From positions 1 to 34,418 of the forward strand of contig NZ_JWMA01000020.1 in NCBI RefSeq assembly GCF_000812465.1: a DNA stretch of 34,418 nt, given 5' to 3'. Below the pieces are notes generated by a model, which was given only the letters and a program-made list of their open reading frames with translations, searched no databases and had not been told where the DNA came from. The translations under genes and the position numbers were made by a program. Below, one piece after another: positions 31,060 to 34,418 of the stretch (position 1 is the first letter of the stretch; every line of letters starts with the position of its first letter). This stretch comes from Cupriavidus sp. IDO (lineage in GTDB: Bacteria > Pseudomonadota > Gammaproteobacteria > Burkholderiales > Burkholderiaceae).

Positions 31060-32222
31060 GATTTGAGTACCTGTTGTGCGGCTTTCACTTGACTATTGAT
31101 ATCCGAGGCAGATGCAGATGATTTCAGCCAATCACTCGACTTGCCTGCCAGGGACTCCCCAAGCTTGTTGAACAACCCGCGCACAGAGTCGGAATACGCT
31201 GGAAAATCATCGACATATTGCTGCGTCACGGGAACGACCTTCACTTCGCCATTCTTGAACTTTGAGTCCAAGAATGGCCTGGCAGCAAGCGGTTGCTCCA
31301 TGCGCACCGACGCAAAGGATGCATAGATGTAGCTGGCGCCCGCAGGCGCCTCGCCATACTTGACCTTTTTTAGCCCCTCTACATCGAGCGTAATTTCGTA
31401 GTCAGCAGTTGGTATCTTCAACTGGAAGACCGTGCTGTCATCAATACGCATCGACATCACGTTTCCAATTGCATACCCCTTGCTGTACGGCAGAATGGGG
31501 GTATCCGTCTTGCTGGAAATAGCCTCCGCCAGGAGGTCAGCGAACCAGGTCTGCGCCGTGCCTGGAGTACTGGTCAGCGAAGCCGGAAGATTCTCCATTG
31601 CCTTGTCGCCAATTTCCACCTTGGCAACCTGAACAAAGCGGGGCACCGTGTTTGGCAACTTTGCCTTGCTGACCTCGTAAGCAAAGCGAGAGAACACGCC
31701 TGGCTTGCCGGCAGCACCGAGGTAGGCTGTCTGAACGCTCTTGAGCTTCTCCTCGTCAGAGGGCTCATGGTCCAGCACGTCGATAACAGCAAAGCTCAGC
31801 GGGTAAGAACGCAGAACGGTCATCGACTTGAAATCGAAGAAGAGTGCTTGCCCCCGAATCTGTGTAAGAAGCTTCTGCAGCCCACCAATGCGCTCAACTG
31901 ACACTGTTTCGTTATTGATAACGAGCGATAGGACCACCACCTGGTCTTGCCCCTGAAGCTGGGCCATCGGTTTTGTATTCACGGTAAAGTCAGCCGGCGG
32001 CAGCGCAGCGAGAGCTCGTTGCAACTGGGCATACGCAGACCACGTTCCCGAGCCGAGCCTTGCCTGGAATTGTCGTGAGTAAGGGAAACGAGAGGTCACA
32101 CTTGCCTCGTCGCCCGAGTAGGCCAAGCCTGCGAAAGTTACCTCTGTGGCATGCGCTGCCGCTGTGAACCCCAGGAGACCAACTACAACAAACCGCCCAA
32201 ACAAAGCAATATTTCTTATCAT
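31050..32222 (-). CDS. Exported hypothetical protein, first gene of the operon
   Basis: 390-aa protein with a signal peptide (1 to about 25, GLLGFTAAAHA) and a long mixed alpha/beta mature part. It begins TEVTFAGLAYSGDEASVTSRFPYS and contains VVVLSLVINNETVSVERIGGLQKLLTQIRGQALFFDFKSMTVLRSYPLSF, where the segment after RGQALFFD is compatible with a conserved fold. It ends with VKAAQQVLKSC. No family is recognised. It should lie in the periplasm and is the promoter-proximal member of the four-gene operon with two FlgT/CsgG-like proteins, which suggests that it is part of the same envelope assembly. No strong ribosome-binding site precedes the ATG. Confidence 0.72.
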   Translation of the reverse strand: MIRNIALFGRFVVVGLLGFTAAAHATEVTFAGLAYSGDEASVTSRFPYSRQFQARLGSGTWSAYAQLQRALAALPPADFTVNTKPMAQLQGQDQVVVLSLVINNETVSVERIGGLQKLLTQIRGQALFFDFKSMTVLRSYPLSFAVIDVLDHEPSDEEKLKSVQTAYLGAAGKPGVFSRFAYEVSKAKLPNTVPRFVQVAKVEIGDKAMENLPASLTSTPGTAQTWFADLLAEAISSKTDTPILPYSKGYAIGNVMSMRIDDSTVFQLKIPTADYEITLDVEGLKKVKYGEAPAGASYIYASFASVRMEQPLAARPFLDSKFKNGEVKVVPVTQQYVDDFPAYSDSVRGLFNKLGESLAGKSSDWLKSSASASDINSQVKAAQQVLKSCQ

Positions 32223-32695
32223 TCTTGGCTCTATAGCCTTATTGACTCATCAGACAGATTGCCGGAGCAGCGGCCGTCCGAGAGCACTACGAGTGTTGAC
32301 CCAGTAAAAGAGAGTATCAAGCCTTCCCTATTGGACGCACCCCCTAAAAGTTGGGTGAGTTCGAAAGGGCTGGTGCCCGCTGTTCAATCAGAGCGCTTGT
32401 CATATTGCTGAAACTTTCATGACAGGACTCTCCGCTGGGCTTAAGCTCACACTGCGCGATGAGCCCCTGAATTTTCTCGCTGACGCTAGCGATTTCGGTC
32501 GCGCGAACTTCAGCAAGCTGAGACTCAAGCTATCCACGGCAAACTAATCACAATGTCGGTCGTACACCCTTCATCATGAACCCCCCTGATGAGGGGGGCT
32601 AGGCTGGTCGTTCGTAGCAGTGAGCGCGCGCCGACTATACTTCCAGCCCCTCGCCCTCGTACAGGGGGGTGCTTATAACTATACGAATAAAGACA
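32223..32695. other. Region upstream of the decayed nuclease
   Basis: A 473-base region holding the promoter side of the exported-protein operon (no clear -35/-10 recognised), the second H-NS fragment (32344-32529) and a hairpin CCCCCC-TGATGA-GGGGGG (32581-32598). It also holds a leader sequence (about 32636-32690) related to the one before the intact nuclease. Confidence 0.5.
32344..32529 (-). pseudogene. Second H-NS N-terminal fragment
   Basis: The frame reads LESQLAEVRATEIASVSEKI then QGLIAQCELKPSGES and continues without H-NS similarity to a TAG at 32344. EVRATEIA-S/G-V-x-E-x-I-Q is shared with the fragment at 25457. A stop at 32530-32532 precedes it and no start codon is available, so it is a relic. 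As in the first copy it is divergent from a nuclease gene. Confidence 0.6.
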
Positions 32696-33195
32696 ATGCG
32701 CCTCGCCTCATGGTTGGCCGCATCGGCCGCCACTCTTCTTTGCGTTACCGCCACCGCTTATGCAGCAACGGGCTTTGAGGGTTGCTCTAATTTTTTTGCA
32801 GAGGGCTCCATCCCGCAAGTTCGGAACGGTCAAGACTTGAAGGCACGAGCCCTTTGCTTTGACATTCACCGTCTTACATTCCGGCACGACGAAAACACCA
32901 ATCTATGTAGCAGAGCGGCTAAATTCAGAGCAAGTTGCCAATGCTCAGGATGAGGAACGGACAAATAAGTTCTTCGCCGATGCTCGGCTGCCTCGAGCGG
33001 AACGAGCCGAACTCGACGATTACAAGGGTTCAGGCTACGACCGATGGCACATGGCACCGGCCGGGGACATGCCCAATCCCACGGCAATGGCGCAGAGCTT
33101 TTCGCTTGCCAACATGGTGCCCCAGGCTCCGCACAGTAATCGGAAGAGCTGGGCTGGTATCGAGAGGGCGACCCGAAAGTTGGGGCAAGCAAAGG
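32696..33195 (+). pseudogene. Decayed paralogue of the secreted nuclease
   Basis: Relic of a NucA-type endonuclease clearly duplicated from the one at 25759. It begins with a signal peptide (MRLASWLAASAATLLCVTATAYA) and [32 protein letters not shown] net 2-base loss near 32860 shifts the frame, and homology resumes as [52 protein letters not shown]. The catalytic motif is altered from DRGH to DRWH, and similarity stops after [10 protein letters not shown] near 33180, losing the C-terminal third. It cannot encode an active nuclease. Sequence from about 33180 to 33350 is foreign to the family and runs into the convergent small-paralogue gene. Confidence 0.85.
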
Positions 33196-33294
33196 CAGCC
33201 TTCGATGATGCGCGGAAGACCCGCGAGACTCGTTCAAGATGCAACTTCGGACGAAGAAATACTCCTGCCGTCTGTTGCCGCACTGCCTCAGCAG

Positions 33295-33639
33295 TCAGGC
33301 ACGGGGTTGGCCGACCTGACGGCGAGACAAAGATAGCTCTGCGGTGACGTCCTTTGTTGTCAGGAGGCGCTCATCAAACACCGCACATAGCGAGATGAAG
33401 TACTCAGCTGCGGCCACGGGCCCAGGCCCGCGCACCAACAGATACTCTCGCCCGTCACTTGTGAAGCCTTTCTGGCAAGCGAAGTCCAATCTAATGATTG
33501 GGGGGCTTGCCCAATACCTGCCGGAGTTTGAGAATCTGCCGACAAGATGACGCTCGCCGCGGTAGGTCTCAAGCACGCGCCATTCTTCGACATACCTCTG
33601 CTTGTTCCGAGATACCTGCATTGCAATGGCTGTCGTCAT
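33295..33639 (-). CDS. Small tandem-paralogue family protein B
   Basis: 114-aa protein beginning [20 protein letters not shown]. It shares with its upstream neighbours a pattern of EWRVL...(H)(L/F)VG, ASPPI, a basic/Gly segment ([12 protein letters not shown]), GPG and a terminal TTKDVTAEL. No signal peptide or membrane helix is seen, and no family is recognised. The fold may be a small beta-rich domain. The ATG at 33639 has AGGAG about eight bases upstream. It is the most divergent of three adjacent paralogues on the minus strand and converges on the nuclease relic. Confidence 0.65.
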   Translation of the reverse strand: MTTAIAMQVSRNKQRYVEEWRVLETYRGERHLVGRFSNSGRYWASPPIIRLDFACQKGFTSDGREYLLVRGPGPVAAAEYFISLCAVFDERLLTTKDVTAELSLSRRQVGQPRA

Positions 33640-33721
33640 GATGGAACTCCTGGTTCGCACTCTTTCACTTCCTGCAGCCATGGCGGCACGAAGAGGACTG
33701 CACTAGAGCAATAGTGCAGCC

Positions 33722-34039
33722 TTACATCCACACATACTCGCCCGTAATGTCTTTCGTTCCTGAGACTTTGTTGTCCCATGTCGCCACCAGCCAGAACAGT
33801 CGCCATAGCCCAGTCTCACGACCTGGAGGGCCGGCCAGCACAAAGCGAAGACCCTGCTCGGTTACACCTGTCCGCGTATCCGGGTTGAAAGACGTGATGG
33901 GAGGACTGACCCGGTAAGGACCGGTACGCGTGCATACGCCAACGAAGTGCTTGGAGCCACTGTCAGTCAGCAGCACTCGCCACTCCCTCAGAACGGCGTC
34001 GGCAGATGTATCGTATGGCGTAGAAATCCATACAGGCAT
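33722..34039 (-). CDS. Small tandem-paralogue family protein A
   Basis: 105-aa protein beginning MPVWISTPYDTSADAVLREW. It shares REWRVLLTDSGSKHFVG, RVSPPITSFNPDTRTGVTEQGLRFVLAGPPG and GTKDITGEY with the adjacent paralogues B and C. It has one Cys and many aromatic residues in the C-terminal half (GLWRLFWLVATWDNK), and no signal peptide is evident. The ATG has a strong AGGAGGG five bases upstream, located just past the stop of paralogue C (18-base gap), so the genes are co-transcribed. The function is unknown. Confidence 0.7.
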   Translation of the reverse strand: MPVWISTPYDTSADAVLREWRVLLTDSGSKHFVGVCTRTGPYRVSPPITSFNPDTRTGVTEQGLRFVLAGPPGRETGLWRLFWLVATWDNKVSGTKDITGEYVWM

Positions 34040-34057
34040 GGTTCCCTCCTGCGACTC

Positions 34058-34387
34058 TCATCGGCTACTGCGGCCCCGACCAGCTGCTCTGTTATTTGCA
34101 TGCACCCAGTACTCGCTGCTGACGTCCTTGGTCTCAGTAACGCGGTTGCGTTGGGCCCAGAAGCTCCACACATGCAAGGCATCTTGGTCGAAACCTGGCT
34201 CGCCCGACAAAACGTAGCGCCGACCACTCCGAGTAATGCCCGCTCGGGATTTGGCATCGAAAGACACGATAGCTGAGCTCACACGACCGGACTCGTTCTC
34301 TATGCAATAGCCGACGAAATGTAACCGTCCGGCGGACAGCGTTCTTGACGACGGGGTTGCTTTCAGGCGGCGGTCGAGCGGATCTGC
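34058..34387 (-). pseudogene. Small tandem-paralogue family member C, 5' end unclear
   Basis: The frame is open from 34387 to the TGA at 34058 and encodes ...AGRLHFVGYCIENESGRVSS and AIVSFDAKSRAGITRSGRRYVLSGEPG...VTETKDVSSEYW, aligned with A and B over the whole core. The only plausible start codon (GTG at 34282) would remove the conserved HFVG segment and has no ribosome-binding site. Upstream codons include only CTG before an in-frame stop at 34388-34390. It is therefore either a degraded copy or a gene damaged by a frameshift near 34300-34370. A different frame with ATGGCTGAGCAG begins at about 34396. Confidence 0.5.
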
Positions 34388-34418
34388 TCAGCCATGGCCC
34401 ATGGCAGCAGTTCGCTAA

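Noticed and set aside
32581..32598. CCCCCC-TGATGA-GGGGGG hairpin considered as an attachment site or riboswitch
   Set aside because: A simple 6-base stem with no conserved aptamer features or matching repeat; mentioned only within the gap description.
1..34418. CRISPR arrays, tRNA genes, rRNA genes, intact insertion sequences and integrases
   Set aside because: I looked for these on both strands and found no repeat-spacer pattern, cloverleaf, DDE or tyrosine/serine recombinase protein to support any of them.

Overview
The window looks like an accessory (plasmid or genomic-island) region of a Burkholderiales bacterium, most likely Cupriavidus/Ralstonia-like. This is an inference from the GC-rich coding style and from the gene families: copper resistance, YHS/DUF2933/DUF5676 proteins, LemA/TPM proteins and an H-NS fragment of the Burkholderiaceae type. 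No rRNA, tRNA, CRISPR array, intact transposase or origin was recognised.

Layout. (1) 0.1-6.05 kb: a protein with an internally duplicated HExxH module, a cysteine-free YHS membrane protein, an alpha/beta hydrolase, and a minus-strand lemA - TPM - TPM - MgtC/DUF4010 gene set. (2) 6.36-12.43 kb, plus strand: an archaeal-type S-adenosylmethionine synthetase split by a one-base frameshift, then tandem-YHS protein - DUF2933 protein - ICMT/PEMT-like methyltransferase - DUF5676 protein - FtsH - PPK2, preceded by a perfect FNR/Anr-type box. (3) 12.5-20.97 kb, minus strand: a copper module of a P1B ATPase (CopA/CopF-like), CopD, CopC, a CusF-like protein, a multicopper oxidase, a TolC-family lipoprotein, a Met/His-rich protein and a Cys-rich DUF2946-like protein. 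A MerR/CueR-type promoter with a 19-bp spacer precedes the ATPase. (4) 21.1-23.3 kb: a Met-rich periplasmic protein under a second perfect FNR box, a c-type cytochrome and small proteins. (5) 23.3-25.7 kb: gene-poor DNA around an AhpD-like protein that is bracketed by imperfect 37-bp direct repeats. (6) 25.4-33.2 kb: two diverged copies of the module [truncated H-NS gene / secreted DNA/RNA nuclease], the second copy decayed. They enclose a four-gene operon of exported proteins, two of which have FlgT/CsgG-like architecture, plus an LprI-like protein. (7) 33.3-34.4 kb: three tandem paralogues of an unrecognised small protein family.

How it fits together. The copper genes cover the usual steps: cytoplasmic export by the ATPase, periplasmic binding and oxidation (CopC, CusF-like, MCO), inner-membrane CopD and an outer-membrane TolC-like protein. 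FtsH, PPK2 and the methyltransferase suggest a membrane-stress arm. The FNR-type boxes suggest coupling of part of this set to low oxygen or NO. The strongest candidates for something undescribed are the FlgT/CsgG-like exported operon outside any flagellar context, the H-NS-fragment/nuclease duplication, the duplicated HExxH protein and the tandem small-paralogue array.
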